Source of the DNA: Chitinophaga deserti
GTDB lineage: Bacteria; Bacteroidota; Bacteroidia; Chitinophagales; Chitinophagaceae
Reading direction: 5' to 3'
DNA length: 64,000 nt
NCBI RefSeq assembly: GCF_003149455.1
Contig: NZ_QFFK01000003.1
Location: 124,001-188,000, forward strand
The notes under the pieces: generated by a model
The model's input: the letters and a program-made list of their open reading frames with translations, nothing else
What the model was told of the DNA's origin: nothing
The model's database searches: none
Translations under genes and position numbers: made by a program
Shown: piece by piece, positions 7,855 to 16,306 of the stretch
Layout of the letters: every line of letters starts with the position of its first letter
How positions within the stretch are numbered: position 1 is the stretch's first letter

Positions 7855-9102
7855 TTAACCTTCCAGCCACTTCCGCAGTTCGTTCATCGCGGCTACCACC
7901 GTCATCTCCGTATTCCGGGGACGGTCGTACCGGAAGCGGTACAGCATCGTGCGGATATCTCCCTTCCCTCCCACTGCGATCCAGACGCTGCCCACGGGCT
8001 TTTCATCCGTTCCGCCATCAGGACCCATAATGCCCGATACGGCCATTACACAATCCACTTTCAGGGTTTCAAGTGCGCCTTCGGCCATTTCGCGGACCGT
8101 TTGTTCGCTCACGGCGCCATGTTGCAGGAGGGTGTTGGGGTTTACGCGTAAAAGGTTGATTTTGGTTTCGTTGGCATAAGAAACTACACTGCCTTTAAAA
8201 TACCGGGAGCTGCCGGCCACTGCGGTGATCTGGCTCGCGATGCGGCCACCTGTACAGCTTTCTGCCGTACCTACCGTTTTGCCTTTTTCCAGCAATACAT
8301 TACCGAGGATCACGCCCATCGGCAGGTCGGCCTCCGCCACGAGGATGTCTGCCACCAGTGATCTTAATGTCTGGAAAGCATCTTTCATTTCTGCAGCGGC
8401 AGTGATCTTGTCGGGCGCTTCGGTAGTGAGGCGCAGCTTAAGCAGGCCATAGCTGGGCAGGTAAGCCAGCTTAATATGTTTGGGAAGGGCGGCTTCGAAA
8501 TCACGGATGCGCTCCGCAACAAAAGATTCGCCCATGCCGGATGTGATAAGGGTATGATGTAAAAGTGCAGGCGTTTCGAAACGCTCCTGCAGGCGGGGTA
8601 TCACGGCGTTCTCCATCAGTCCTTTCATCTCATGCGGCACGCCGGGCATAGATACGAATATGCAGTCGTTCTTCTCGAACCACATGCCCGGAGCAGTGCC
8701 GCGCAGGTTAGGAAGTACGGTACAACTATCGGGCACCATGGCCTGTGCAACGTTGCGTTCCAATACAGGCAGGCCGCGGCTTTCGAAGAGTGCCATCACA
8801 CGGGTGTAGGTATCTTCGTCCTGCACCATCCGCCCGCCGAAATATTCCAGCAGCACGGGTTTGGTGATATCGTCGGCCGTTGGGCCGAGGCCTCCGGTAA
8901 TGAGTACTACTTTGGATTTAGCGGATTCTTCATCGAGTGCGGAGAGGATAGCCTGGCGGTCGTCTCCCACTGCCACACGGCGTTGTACCCAGATGCCGGC
9001 ATCGTTGAGATGCGTGCCCATCCAGGCGGAGTTGGTATCAACGGTTTGCCCGATAAGTAATTCGTCGCCTATGGTGATGATGCTGGCGCGGATCCTGTTC
9101 AT
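7855..9102 (-). CDS. cinA: CinA-family protein (MoaB-like domain plus nicotinamide-nucleotide amidase)
   Basis: Two-domain CinA protein of 415 residues, normal family length. Residues 1-170 form the COG1058 molybdopterin-binding-like domain (IITIGDELLIGQTVDTNS, GGLGPTADD). The C-terminal 155 residues form the PncC-type amidase domain (TAESCTGGRI, SYANETK, SGIMGPDGGTDEKPVG), which deamidates nicotinamide mononucleotide in pyridine-nucleotide salvage. Its ATG overlaps the thioesterase stop (ATGA), and E2 follows, so the three genes form one leftward operon. Confidence 0.92.
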   Translation of the reverse strand: MNRIRASIITIGDELLIGQTVDTNSAWMGTHLNDAGIWVQRRVAVGDDRQAILSALDEESAKSKVVLITGGLGPTADDITKPVLLEYFGGRMVQDEDTYTRVMALFESRGLPVLERNVAQAMVPDSCTVLPNLRGTAPGMWFEKNDCIFVSMPGVPHEMKGLMENAVIPRLQERFETPALLHHTLITSGMGESFVAERIRDFEAALPKHIKLAYLPSYGLLKLRLTTEAPDKITAAAEMKDAFQTLRSLVADILVAEADLPMGVILGNVLLEKGKTVGTAESCTGGRIASQITAVAGSSRYFKGSVVSYANETKINLLRVNPNTLLQHGAVSEQTVREMAEGALETLKVDCVMAVSGIMGPDGGTDEKPVGSVWIAVGGKGDIRTMLYRFRYDRPRNTEMTVVAAMNELRKWLEG

Positions 9103-9533
9103 GGAAGTGGCGCGTTTGTATTGTTCTCGAAATAAGGAGCCAGTTTATCGCGGAGGATGTCAGGCATGTTCGTGCGTTTCTTGGTTTTACCGTCGATGAA
9201 CGCAAGGGTGACGGTTCCCACGTTCAGCAGCTCTCCCTGCTGGTTGTACAGTTCTGAGTGGAACTGGATCTTATGTGCGGGAGGCAGTTCTTTCAGTATA
9301 GTCTTAACCGTTATAACATCGTCGTAATAAGCGGGCCGGAGGTATTTGACCTGCAGTTCTGCCACGGGCATGATGATACCCTGTTCTTCCAGCTCGCGGT
9401 AAGTGAAGCCCAGTTGCCGGATGGCATCCGTTCTGCCTACTTCGTAATAAAGTGCGTAGTTGCCGTAATAGAGGTAGCCCATCTGGTCGGTTTCTCCGTA
9501 TCTCACGCGTATGTCAATCGTTGTGCTGTACAT
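9099..9533 (-). CDS. Acyl-CoA thioesterase, YbgC/FadM hotdog family
   Basis: A 144-residue hotdog-fold thioesterase that hydrolyses acyl-CoA. The N-terminal RYGETDQMGYLYYGNYALYYEVGR matches the 4-hydroxybenzoyl-CoA thioesterase class, with Asp16 of TDQMG in the active-site position. First gene of the thioesterase-cinA-E2 unit, with a 4-bp overlap to cinA. The acyl substrate is not evident. Confidence 0.87.
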   Translation of the reverse strand: MYSTTIDIRVRYGETDQMGYLYYGNYALYYEVGRTDAIRQLGFTYRELEEQGIIMPVAELQVKYLRPAYYDDVITVKTILKELPPAHKIQFHSELYNQQGELLNVGTVTLAFIDGKTKKRTNMPDILRDKLAPYFENNTNAPLP

Positions 9534-9580
9534 TGTCCCGTTGTTGAAAATGTCTGTAAATGTAGGGGATTTGGCGGGGT

Positions 9581-9620
9581 AAAAAAAAGAGTTCCGTGCG
9601 CGGGATGCGCAGGAACTCTT
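9581..9620 (-). terminator. Intrinsic terminator of the DoxX gene
   Basis: A 9-bp outer stem (9587-9595 with 9612-9620), followed on the minus strand by a run of eight T. Confidence 0.8.
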
Positions 9621-9647
9621 GCTGATAAAAACTTTCTGATGTGCCGG

Positions 9648-10055
9648 TTATTTGCCGAGCACGCCGTCGAGCGAATATTTTCCGGGACCGGAGATAAGCA
9701 GGGAAACCCAGCCGGCAAGGAACATAACTGCTACTTCCTTGTCGTGCAGCGGATCCTGCCCGTGAATCATAAACACGATCACTACAAAGCAGATGATGAG
9801 CGGGATGGTGGCCACGCGGGTAAGGAGGCCTACGAGCACGAGGGCACCGCAGAAGAATTCGGCGAAGATGGTGAGGCCGAGCGATGCGGTTTTACCAATT
9901 CCGAAAGGGTCTGCGAATTTCTGTGCATAGGTAGCGAAATTCACGAGCTTGGGCCAGCCGTGCGTCATGATAAGGCCGCCGAAGAGCAAACGGAGGAGCA
10001 GCAGGGAAAGGCTGATGCCTGCATTGCTGTACTTGGTGGATAGTAGTTTTGCCAT
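9648..10055 (-). CDS. DoxX-family membrane protein
   Basis: A 135-residue integral membrane protein with four predicted helices (about 13-33, 55-78, 80-98, 105-122) and the HGWPKL and EFFCGALVLVGLLTR signatures of the DoxX family. Family members are linked to redox and membrane stress functions, but the reaction here is unknown. Single gene with its own terminator; two candidate promoters with TAAATTTG lie upstream. Confidence 0.88.
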   Translation of the reverse strand: MAKLLSTKYSNAGISLSLLLLRLLFGGLIMTHGWPKLVNFATYAQKFADPFGIGKTASLGLTIFAEFFCGALVLVGLLTRVATIPLIICFVVIVFMIHGQDPLHDKEVAVMFLAGWVSLLISGPGKYSLDGVLGK

Positions 10056-10103
10056 AGTAATTTGGTTTGATTCTTGATAAGAGTACCCCTCGAAAGGATT
10101 CTG

Positions 10104-10229
10104 CTCAAATTTAGATATTCTTAATGTATATAAGAATAAATTTCAAATTTAGTTGTCTCCTTTCTGTCAGCCAACTGCCAGCATGATTAGTTATCCACAT
10201 CCCGTAGTTTATCCACATGCAGTAGATAA
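10104..10229. other. DnaA-box cluster beside an AT-rich palindromic segment
   Basis: Two perfect DnaA boxes TTATCCACA occur in the same orientation at 10191-10199 and 10209-10217. A weaker opposite-strand match (AGTAGATAA) is at 10221-10229. Just left of them, 10104-10151 is strongly AT-rich, contains the inverted repeat TATTCTTA/TAAGAATA and is flanked by two copies of CAAATTTAG. This is the layout of a small replication origin or a DnaA-controlled promoter. It fills most of the 350-bp divergent gap between DoxX and the TPR gene. Confidence 0.5.
10106..10113 (-). promoter_or_regulatory. TAnnTTTG -7 element for the DoxX gene
   Basis: TAAATTTG on the minus strand, about 50 bp before the DoxX start; it matches the Bacteroidota sigma-A -7 consensus. 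A second copy of the same word lies at 10144-10151. No convincing -33 element. Confidence 0.5.
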
Positions 10230-10259
10230 CCTGCGAGGGGCAAAGCAAGCGCAATCCGC

Positions 10260-10267
10260 TATATTTG
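10260..10267 (+). promoter_or_regulatory. TAnnTTTG -7 element for the TPR/barrel operon
   Basis: TATATTTG on the plus strand, leaving a leader of about 130 nt before the TPR start at 10405. The -33 element is not clear. Confidence 0.45.
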
Positions 10268-10404
10268 CTTCGTTTGTTTCCCTCATAACATTGCCAACAC
10301 CTGCCGGCCTCCGGAATCTTTTCTGCAGCGGATTTTACCGTTTCTGTAATAATTCCCGGCCGGTGCCGTTTTTTGTAAAAATTGTCGACAATAATATCAA
10401 AAGC

Positions 10405-13400
10405 ATGAAGCTATTCAAAAGACAAAACTGTGCTTTTCCGGGCCTCCGCATATTCCTGCTGGCAGCAGGTTTAACGGGTGCCGCCTCGGCCGGAGCACAG
10501 CAAACCCGCATTCATACGGAGCCAGACAGGACTTTCCGGGAAGCGCAGCAACTCTACCGCGAAGGTAAATATGCCCTGTCCCTCCAATTGTTCCGGCAAA
10601 CCATCGACGGGATCGGGTATTTCTCCGAAACCAACCGCTCCCTCGTGAATACGGACGCGCATTTCTACTATGCCATGTGCGCCCTGAAGCTTCAGAATGA
10701 AGACGCGGAGAAAAAAGCCCTCAGCTTCATCGAGCGTTTCAACAACGCCCCGCGCGAACAAATGATCAGCTTCCAGCTTGCCCGCTATTACTTCCACCGC
10801 AACAAGCTCCAGGAAGCCATCCCGTTCTATGAAAAAGCTTCCATCGATAACCTCTCCAACGAAGAGATCGCCGATGCCAAGTTTGAACTGGCGTATTGCT
10901 ACTTCAACCTGAAAGACTTTGCCAAAGCTCAACCCCTCTTTGCCTCCATCAAAGAGATCCAGAACAAATACTACATCCCCGCCAATTACTACTACGGCTT
11001 CATCTCGTACTACAACAAACAGTATAACGATGCGCTCACCAGCTTCCAGCGCGTGCAGCAGGAGCCTAAGTACGCCGGCGTTGTACCCTACTACATCGCG
11101 GAGATCTACTACTTCCAGGGCAAACGCGACCAGCTCATCAAATACGCCGAGCCGCTCATCAAGAAAGGCGACATGTATTACGATGCTGAACTGAAACAAC
11201 TCGTTGGCCAGGCCTATTTCGAACGGAAAGATTACGCTAAAGCACTCCCTTACCTCGAAGAATATCACGAGAATGCCGAAGAAGTACGGAAAGAAGATGT
11301 ATATCAGCTTTCTTACGCCTACTACCAAACCGCCAATCTCGATAAAGCCATCAAAGGCTTCAAACAACTGAGCAGCTCGAAAGACTCCCTCGGCCAGAAC
11401 TCCATGTACCTGCTGGGCGACTGCTACCTCCGCACCGGCCAGAAGGCCAACGCACGTAACGCCTTCGCTTACAGCGCCCGCAACAGCTCTAACCCGAAGC
11501 AGCAGGAAATCTCCAAATTCAACTACGGCAAGCTGTCGTTTGAACTGGGCTACCAGGATGCTGCCATCTCCGAACTCACCGGTTACATCAACACCTACCC
11601 TAATTCGGAATACACCCGCGAAGCCCGCGAAATACTCGTGCAGCTCTTCGCCAATACGAATAACTACAAGGAAGCCATTGCGCTGCTGGATGCATTGCCG
11701 GAGAAAAGTCCTGCCGTACTGAAAGCATACCAGAAAGTATCTTACGGCCGCGCCACCCAGCTGGTGAACGATGGCCAGCTCGCGGAGGGCGACCGCCTTC
11801 TCGGTATTTCCCTTTCCCATAACTACGACCCGCAGATCACCCGCCTGGCACAGTTCTGGAAAGCGGAGATTGCTCTGCGCCAGGGCCAAACCGATAAAGC
11901 CATCCCTGCCCTGCAGGCTTACCTTGGCAACAGCGGCGCTCCCGTGTCCGGTGAAGCCAATGTGCAGACCGCCAGTTACAACATGGGTTACAGTCTCCTG
12001 AAGAAAGAACAATACGCCAACGCATTGCCTTACTTCGAAGCAGCCCAGCGCACCAGCGGCCCCAATGCAGGACGTATCACGAACGATGCATTGCTGCGTA
12101 CTGCAGACTGTCATTACATGCTGCGCGCCTTCCCCCAGGCCACTGCACTGTACGACAGGGTGATCACTGAAAACCAGCCGGGAGCGGATTATGCCACTTA
12201 CCAGAAAAGCATCATCCTCGGTATCCAGGGCAAGCATGCAGACAAACTGAGCCTGCTCAAACAGCTGGCGGTGAAGTATCCCAATTCCGGTTTCAACAAC
12301 GATGCGGAGATGGAGATTGCAGACACCTACCTGAGCGACGAACGCTTCTCCGATGCCATCCCCCACCTCAAAAACATCCTCCAGCAGCACCCGGACGGGC
12401 CTAATGCACCGAAAGCACTGCTGAAACTGGGGCTGGCTTATTTCAATACCGACAACGACAACCAGGCGCTGCAATACTTCCGGCAGGTGGTGGAGAAATT
12501 CCCCGCCTCCAACGAAGCCAATACTGCCCTCCAGAACATCCGCACCATTTATGTGGATCAGGGTAAAACCGACGATTACCTGGCACTGCTGAAAGCAGCC
12601 GGTAAGTCAGTAAGCGCTTCTGCGGAAGACTCCCTCAGCTATGCTGCGGCGGAAACCCGCTTCAGCAACGGTGATTACACCGGTGCGGTAAATGCCTTCA
12701 GCAACTACCTGCAGAAATATCCTAACGGTCAGTTTGCCCTGCAGGCCAATTTCTACAAAGCAGAATGCCTTTACAACAGCAAGGATTACGCGAATGCGCT
12801 CCCTGCTTACGAATCTGTACTGGGCCGTGGTAACAGTCCGTTTGCTGAACGCTCCGCACAGCAGGCTGCTTACCTGAACTACTACCAGGTGAAAGACTAC
12901 AACAAGGCGAAACAGTTCTATGGACAGCTCCGCAGTCTTTCCACCACCAAAGACAATACCCTTACCGCCACGCGCGGCCTGCTCCGCAGCAATTACCAGC
13001 TGGGTGCGTGGGATGAAGTGGCGCCGCTGGCAGAAGAGCTGCTGTCTGCCGAAAACATTTCTACCGACGATCAGATCATCGGTCATTTCTACCTTGGCAA
13101 ATCGCAACAGCAACGTGGCCAGTTCGATGATGCCATCAGCGAATACAAAATCGTGACGGGCCTTACCAAATCGGAAGTAGGTGCCGAAGCGCGGTACAAT
13201 ATTGCCAAATGCCTTTTCGATAAAAACGATCTGGCCGCTGCTGAAAAAGCCGGCTTCGATGTAATCAAGAATACCTCCTCCTACGAGGTGTGGGTAGCCA
13301 AATCCTACATCCTCCTCGGTGATATCTACCACCGCCAGAAGGATTATTTCAATGCCAAAGCCACTTACCAGAGCATTGCCGAAAACTGTCCCATCCCGGA

Positions 13401-13473
13401 ACTGAAAGCCGAAGCAAAAGAAAAGCTGGCTAAAGCCGAAGCGGAAGAAAAAGCAGGCTCTAAAATTAAATGA
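10405..13473 (+). CDS. Secreted giant tetratricopeptide-repeat protein
   Basis: A 1022-residue exported scaffold protein. A signal peptide (MKLFKRQNCAF...LLAAGLTGAASAGAQ) supports the ATG at 10405 rather than the earlier start at 10153, which would place the signal at residue 85. Nearly all of the mature chain is TPR-like helical repeats, recognisable by recurring A-x-x-Y/F-x-x-A/L patterns such as YYFHRNKLQEAIPFYEKA and AKFELAYCYFNLKDFAKAQPLF. Expected in the periplasm as a protein-protein assembly platform. It overlaps the beta-barrel gene by 4 bp, so the two are co-translated and probably partners. The client is unknown. Confidence 0.85.
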   Translation: MKLFKRQNCAFPGLRIFLLAAGLTGAASAGAQQTRIHTEPDRTFREAQQLYREGKYALSLQLFRQTIDGIGYFSETNRSLVNTDAHFYYAMCALKLQNEDAEKKALSFIERFNNAPREQMISFQLARYYFHRNKLQEAIPFYEKASIDNLSNEEIADAKFELAYCYFNLKDFAKAQPLFASIKEIQNKYYIPANYYYGFISYYNKQYNDALTSFQRVQQEPKYAGVVPYYIAEIYYFQGKRDQLIKYAEPLIKKGDMYYDAELKQLVGQAYFERKDYAKALPYLEEYHENAEEVRKEDVYQLSYAYYQTANLDKAIKGFKQLSSSKDSLGQNSMYLLGDCYLRTGQKANARNAFAYSARNSSNPKQQEISKFNYGKLSFELGYQDAAISELTGYINTYPNSEYTREAREILVQLFANTNNYKEAIALLDALPEKSPAVLKAYQKVSYGRATQLVNDGQLAEGDRLLGISLSHNYDPQITRLAQFWKAEIALRQGQTDKAIPALQAYLGNSGAPVSGEANVQTASYNMGYSLLKKEQYANALPYFEAAQRTSGPNAGRITNDALLRTADCHYMLRAFPQATALYDRVITENQPGADYATYQKSIILGIQGKHADKLSLLKQLAVKYPNSGFNNDAEMEIADTYLSDERFSDAIPHLKNILQQHPDGPNAPKALLKLGLAYFNTDNDNQALQYFRQVVEKFPASNEANTALQNIRTIYVDQGKTDDYLALLKAAGKSVSASAEDSLSYAAAETRFSNGDYTGAVNAFSNYLQKYPNGQFALQANFYKAECLYNSKDYANALPAYESVLGRGNSPFAERSAQQAAYLNYYQVKDYNKAKQFYGQLRSLSTTKDNTLTATRGLLRSNYQLGAWDEVAPLAEELLSAENISTDDQIIGHFYLGKSQQQRGQFDDAISEYKIVTGLTKSEVGAEARYNIAKCLFDKNDLAAAEKAGFDVIKNTSSYEVWVAKSYILLGDIYHRQKDYFNAKATYQSIAENCPIPELKAEAKEKLAKAEAEEKAGSKIK

Positions 13474-15107
13474 GGAAAAACATGAAGCGCATATATATCG
13501 CACTCGCACTCGCCTTCCCGCTCAGCGCCGTCGCACAGAAGGATACGCTGAAGCAGGAAACGATTGACATCATTTCGAAATACCAGCCTAAGTTGCCCAA
13601 CGCAGCCAAGCTGAACCTGACGGCTTCCCTGCCCACGGTAGACACGAGCCGCCCCCGCCTGGGTTACCAGGTGCCGGCGCTCAACCTCTATTTCATGTAC
13701 CAGCCCGTACCCATCCGGCCGCTGGCACTGGGGAAAGATACTTCGTCGCTCCAGCTGCAGAACAATTACGTGAAACTGGGTTACGGCAATTACAACACCC
13801 CGCTCATTCAGGCAGGGTTTGGAAGCGGCCGCAAAGACAAGTATAACTTCGGCGTACTGTTCAACTACACCTCTTCCAAAGGTGACATCCAGTACCAGGA
13901 CGTGTCGCAGATGAACATCCTCGGCTCCGGCACTTACTTTACTCCCCTCTTCGAAGTGAATGCCAGCCTCGGTTACAACCGCAACCAGGTGAATTACTTC
14001 GGGTACGACCATGCCGTGCATCAATACGATAAAAGCGATGTAAAGCAGGCGTTCAATGAAGTGGTAGCCAAGGTGGGACTGAAGAACAGGCCGCAGAACG
14101 ACTGGGCTTTCCAGTTTCAGCCGCAGGCCGAATTCGCCATCTTCGGTGATAAGTACAAAAGGATGGAAAACACCTTTGTGCTGAAAGCTCCCATCAAAAA
14201 GCAGATCTTCGAAGACATCTGGCTGAAAGCGGAAGGAGTGGTGGACCTGAGCGTGTTCAAGGAAGACAATAACGACCAGATCAATAACAACATCGCCGCC
14301 ATTCACCCCGCCGTGGAAATCACCAAGCCGGGCTTTGTACTGCATGCAGGCGCCAATCCTACCTGGACCAACGGTAAGTTCCACCTCCTGCCGGATATCG
14401 TGAACGAATCGCACCTGATCCGCGAAAAGCTGATCCTCAGCTCCGGCTGGATCTCCTACTTCCAGAAAAACAACTTCCGCAACCTGGCTTCGGAGAACCC
14501 CTGGTTCAATTCCTATCAGGACGGTATGCTCAATACCCGCATCGAAGAAAAGTACACCGGCATCAAAGGTACCCTCGGCAATCACTTCAATTACAACACC
14601 AAGTTCGGCGCCATCACCTGGCATAACCGTCCGCTTTTCGTGAACGACAGCACGGATGGTAAGAGCTTCTACACCCGAAACGAGGAAGAGCTCCGCGCCT
14701 TCCAGCTGCATGCGGAAGTTGGGTATATCCAGGAAGAGAAGTTCCAGGCAAGGCTGAGCATAGACTGGTACGACTTCAATAAACAGAAGACCGAACTGAA
14801 GCCCTGGCATGTGCAGCCCTTCAGGGCCAGCCTGTTTGCCCAGTATACCTTCGCGAAGAAGTTTCACCTGAATGCTAACCTGTATACCCTGAGCAGCACT
14901 TACTATGTGATGCGGAAAGAAGGGGTAGACAATATGGGTAAAACCAAAGCAGTACAGGATCTGAATGCGGGGGCAGAGTACAACATCACCAAGAACTTCA
15001 ACCTCTGGGTGAACGTGAATAACCTGTTCAGTTCCAAGTACGAACGCTGGCACGGGTACCCCTCTTACGGGCTGAACGTGCTTGGCGGGGTTACCGTTAA
15101 GTTTTAA
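13470..15107 (+). CDS. Outer-membrane beta-barrel protein, TonB-receptor-like without plug
   Basis: A 545-residue outer-membrane protein with a signal peptide (cleavage after AVAQ) and alternating amphipathic strands through to a C-terminal aromatic residue (GVTVKF). Its C-terminal half (ARLSIDWYDFNKQ, LNANLYTLSSTYYV, NLWVNVNNLFSSKYERWHGYP) resembles the barrel end of TonB-dependent receptors, but no plug domain or carboxypeptidase-like domain is present. Start: ATG at 13470 overlaps the TPR stop; ATG at 13482 (MKRIYIALALAF) is an equally good alternative. It is encoded between the TPR protein and the HU/SPOR protein, pointing to an envelope assembly. Confidence 0.78.
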   Translation: MRKNMKRIYIALALAFPLSAVAQKDTLKQETIDIISKYQPKLPNAAKLNLTASLPTVDTSRPRLGYQVPALNLYFMYQPVPIRPLALGKDTSSLQLQNNYVKLGYGNYNTPLIQAGFGSGRKDKYNFGVLFNYTSSKGDIQYQDVSQMNILGSGTYFTPLFEVNASLGYNRNQVNYFGYDHAVHQYDKSDVKQAFNEVVAKVGLKNRPQNDWAFQFQPQAEFAIFGDKYKRMENTFVLKAPIKKQIFEDIWLKAEGVVDLSVFKEDNNDQINNNIAAIHPAVEITKPGFVLHAGANPTWTNGKFHLLPDIVNESHLIREKLILSSGWISYFQKNNFRNLASENPWFNSYQDGMLNTRIEEKYTGIKGTLGNHFNYNTKFGAITWHNRPLFVNDSTDGKSFYTRNEEELRAFQLHAEVGYIQEEKFQARLSIDWYDFNKQKTELKPWHVQPFRASLFAQYTFAKKFHLNANLYTLSSTYYVMRKEGVDNMGKTKAVQDLNAGAEYNITKNFNLWVNVNNLFSSKYERWHGYPSYGLNVLGGVTVKF

Positions 15108-15142
15108 TTGCGTAAACTTGCACTCAAAAGTTACCGGCCTCA

Positions 15143-16063
15143 ATGCTACAGCAATATATCACAGAAGTCCTTTTCCGGCAGCAAACCTGCACCGTTCCGC
15201 AGGTGGGCACCTTTACGATCCAGCACATTCCAGCCCAGTTTAGTATGGCTGACCAGTCGCTGACGCCACCGCGCCAGCAGGTTCAGTTTGATACCCGCTG
15301 GGAAGATGATGGCTCTTTGCTCCGCTGGATCTCCCGGAAAGAGAACCTGCTGGAGCCGGTAGCATCGCTGAAGCTGGATAAATACCTGCAGCAGTTCAGG
15401 GATGCGCTGGCAGCAGGAGAACCGCTGGATTTACCGGGTATCGGCAGCCTTCGGATCGATCCGCTGGGACAGCTCCGCTTTACTCCCCAGGAGCTCCCGG
15501 ATGCCTGGCAGCCCATTGCGCTGGAGCAGGTGATCCGCTCTGAAGCTACGCCCCGCGTATTGCAGGGCACTACCGAAGTGGAGAACCAGGTAGTGGTAGA
15601 ACATACCGGCGCAGTTTATGAAGAGCCGGAAAGCCAGGGGCGCTTCCGCTGGTGGTGGGTAGTGCTGCCCCTCGTACTGATCGGTGCAGGTGTGGCCGGC
15701 TGGATGTTTAAAGACCAGATCGTTCCCCCTTCCGCACCTAAAGCAGAAGAAAAAGTGGCTGTTGCTCCTTCCGCTCCAGAGCAGGATAGTGTGGTAACGG
15801 CTCCCATAGAACCCGTGGCACCGGTGAGTGACAGTATCTCGTATTACGTGATATTTCAAACCTATAAGGTCCGTGAAAACGCAGAGCGCAGTCTCTCCAA
15901 GCGGCATGCATGGGGTTATAAAGACGTGGTGCTTTTTTATTCTGAGGATTCCACCCAGTTCAAAATGGCCGTACCCTACCGTACATTGCGGGCAGATACT
16001 ACCGCTGCGAAAGACTCCGTTTCAAAGCGGTTCATGTCGAAAGAAATTAGTATCCTTTATTAA
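15143..16063 (+). CDS. HU-CCDC81-type and SPOR-domain membrane protein
   Basis: A 306-residue single-pass inner-membrane protein. Residues 1-65 and 70-130 match the two HU-like (CCDC81 bacterial) domains, a divergent relative of the DNA-bending HU fold (FRQQTCTVPQVGTFTIQH, LDLPGIGSLRIDPLGQLRF). Residues 169-189 are one membrane helix, then a Pro/Ala/Glu linker, then a C-terminal SPOR domain (about 230-306), a family known to bind denuded peptidoglycan at division sites. The predicted topology puts HU domains in the cytoplasm and SPOR in the periplasm, which could link chromosome or cytoskeleton to the septal wall; that role is inference. It ends in a terminator and lies 35 bp after the barrel gene. 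Confidence 0.85.
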   Translation: MLQQYITEVLFRQQTCTVPQVGTFTIQHIPAQFSMADQSLTPPRQQVQFDTRWEDDGSLLRWISRKENLLEPVASLKLDKYLQQFRDALAAGEPLDLPGIGSLRIDPLGQLRFTPQELPDAWQPIALEQVIRSEATPRVLQGTTEVENQVVVEHTGAVYEEPESQGRFRWWWVVLPLVLIGAGVAGWMFKDQIVPPSAPKAEEKVAVAPSAPEQDSVVTAPIEPVAPVSDSISYYVIFQTYKVRENAERSLSKRHAWGYKDVVLFYSEDSTQFKMAVPYRTLRADTTAAKDSVSKRFMSKEISILY

Positions 16064-16087
16064 AAATATTATTGCTTAATACAGAAG

Positions 16088-16114
16088 CGCCTCCTTACGG
16101 AGGCGTTTTTTTTT
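16088..16114 (+). terminator. Intrinsic terminator of the TPR/barrel/SPOR operon
   Basis: Stem CGCCTCC/GGAGGCG with a TTAC loop and nine T. Confidence 0.9.
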
Positions 16115-16244
16115 GCCGTATCTGCTTCATTTTATCGAATTCCCCACCCCATTCCCCCCTGCATTCCGCTGCTTGTATCCGTCATTCCAGTGGAACCAAA
16201 TGACATTACGCCCGTACATGGAAACACCCAATCTGCAAGCCATA

Positions 16245-16252
16245 TACATTTG
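16245..16252 (+). promoter_or_regulatory. TAnnTTTG -7 element for the ZU5 lipoprotein gene
   Basis: TACATTTG about 55 bp upstream of the ATG at 16307, downstream of the previous operon's terminator. Confidence 0.5.
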
Positions 16253-16306
16253 CATAACTGTAATCACTTACGTAACTGCTATCGTAAACCATTAAGCCAT
16301 TACATA

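Noticed and set aside
10471..12474. A 667-codon open frame antisense to the giant TPR gene
   Set aside because: It is an artefact of the strong codon bias of the TPR gene on the other strand; no domain, signal or start context, and the plus-strand protein is clearly real.
13365..15143. A 592-codon open frame antisense to the beta-barrel gene
   Set aside because: Mirror frame of a real barrel gene with signal peptide and C-terminal aromatic residue; the antisense translation has no recognisable features.
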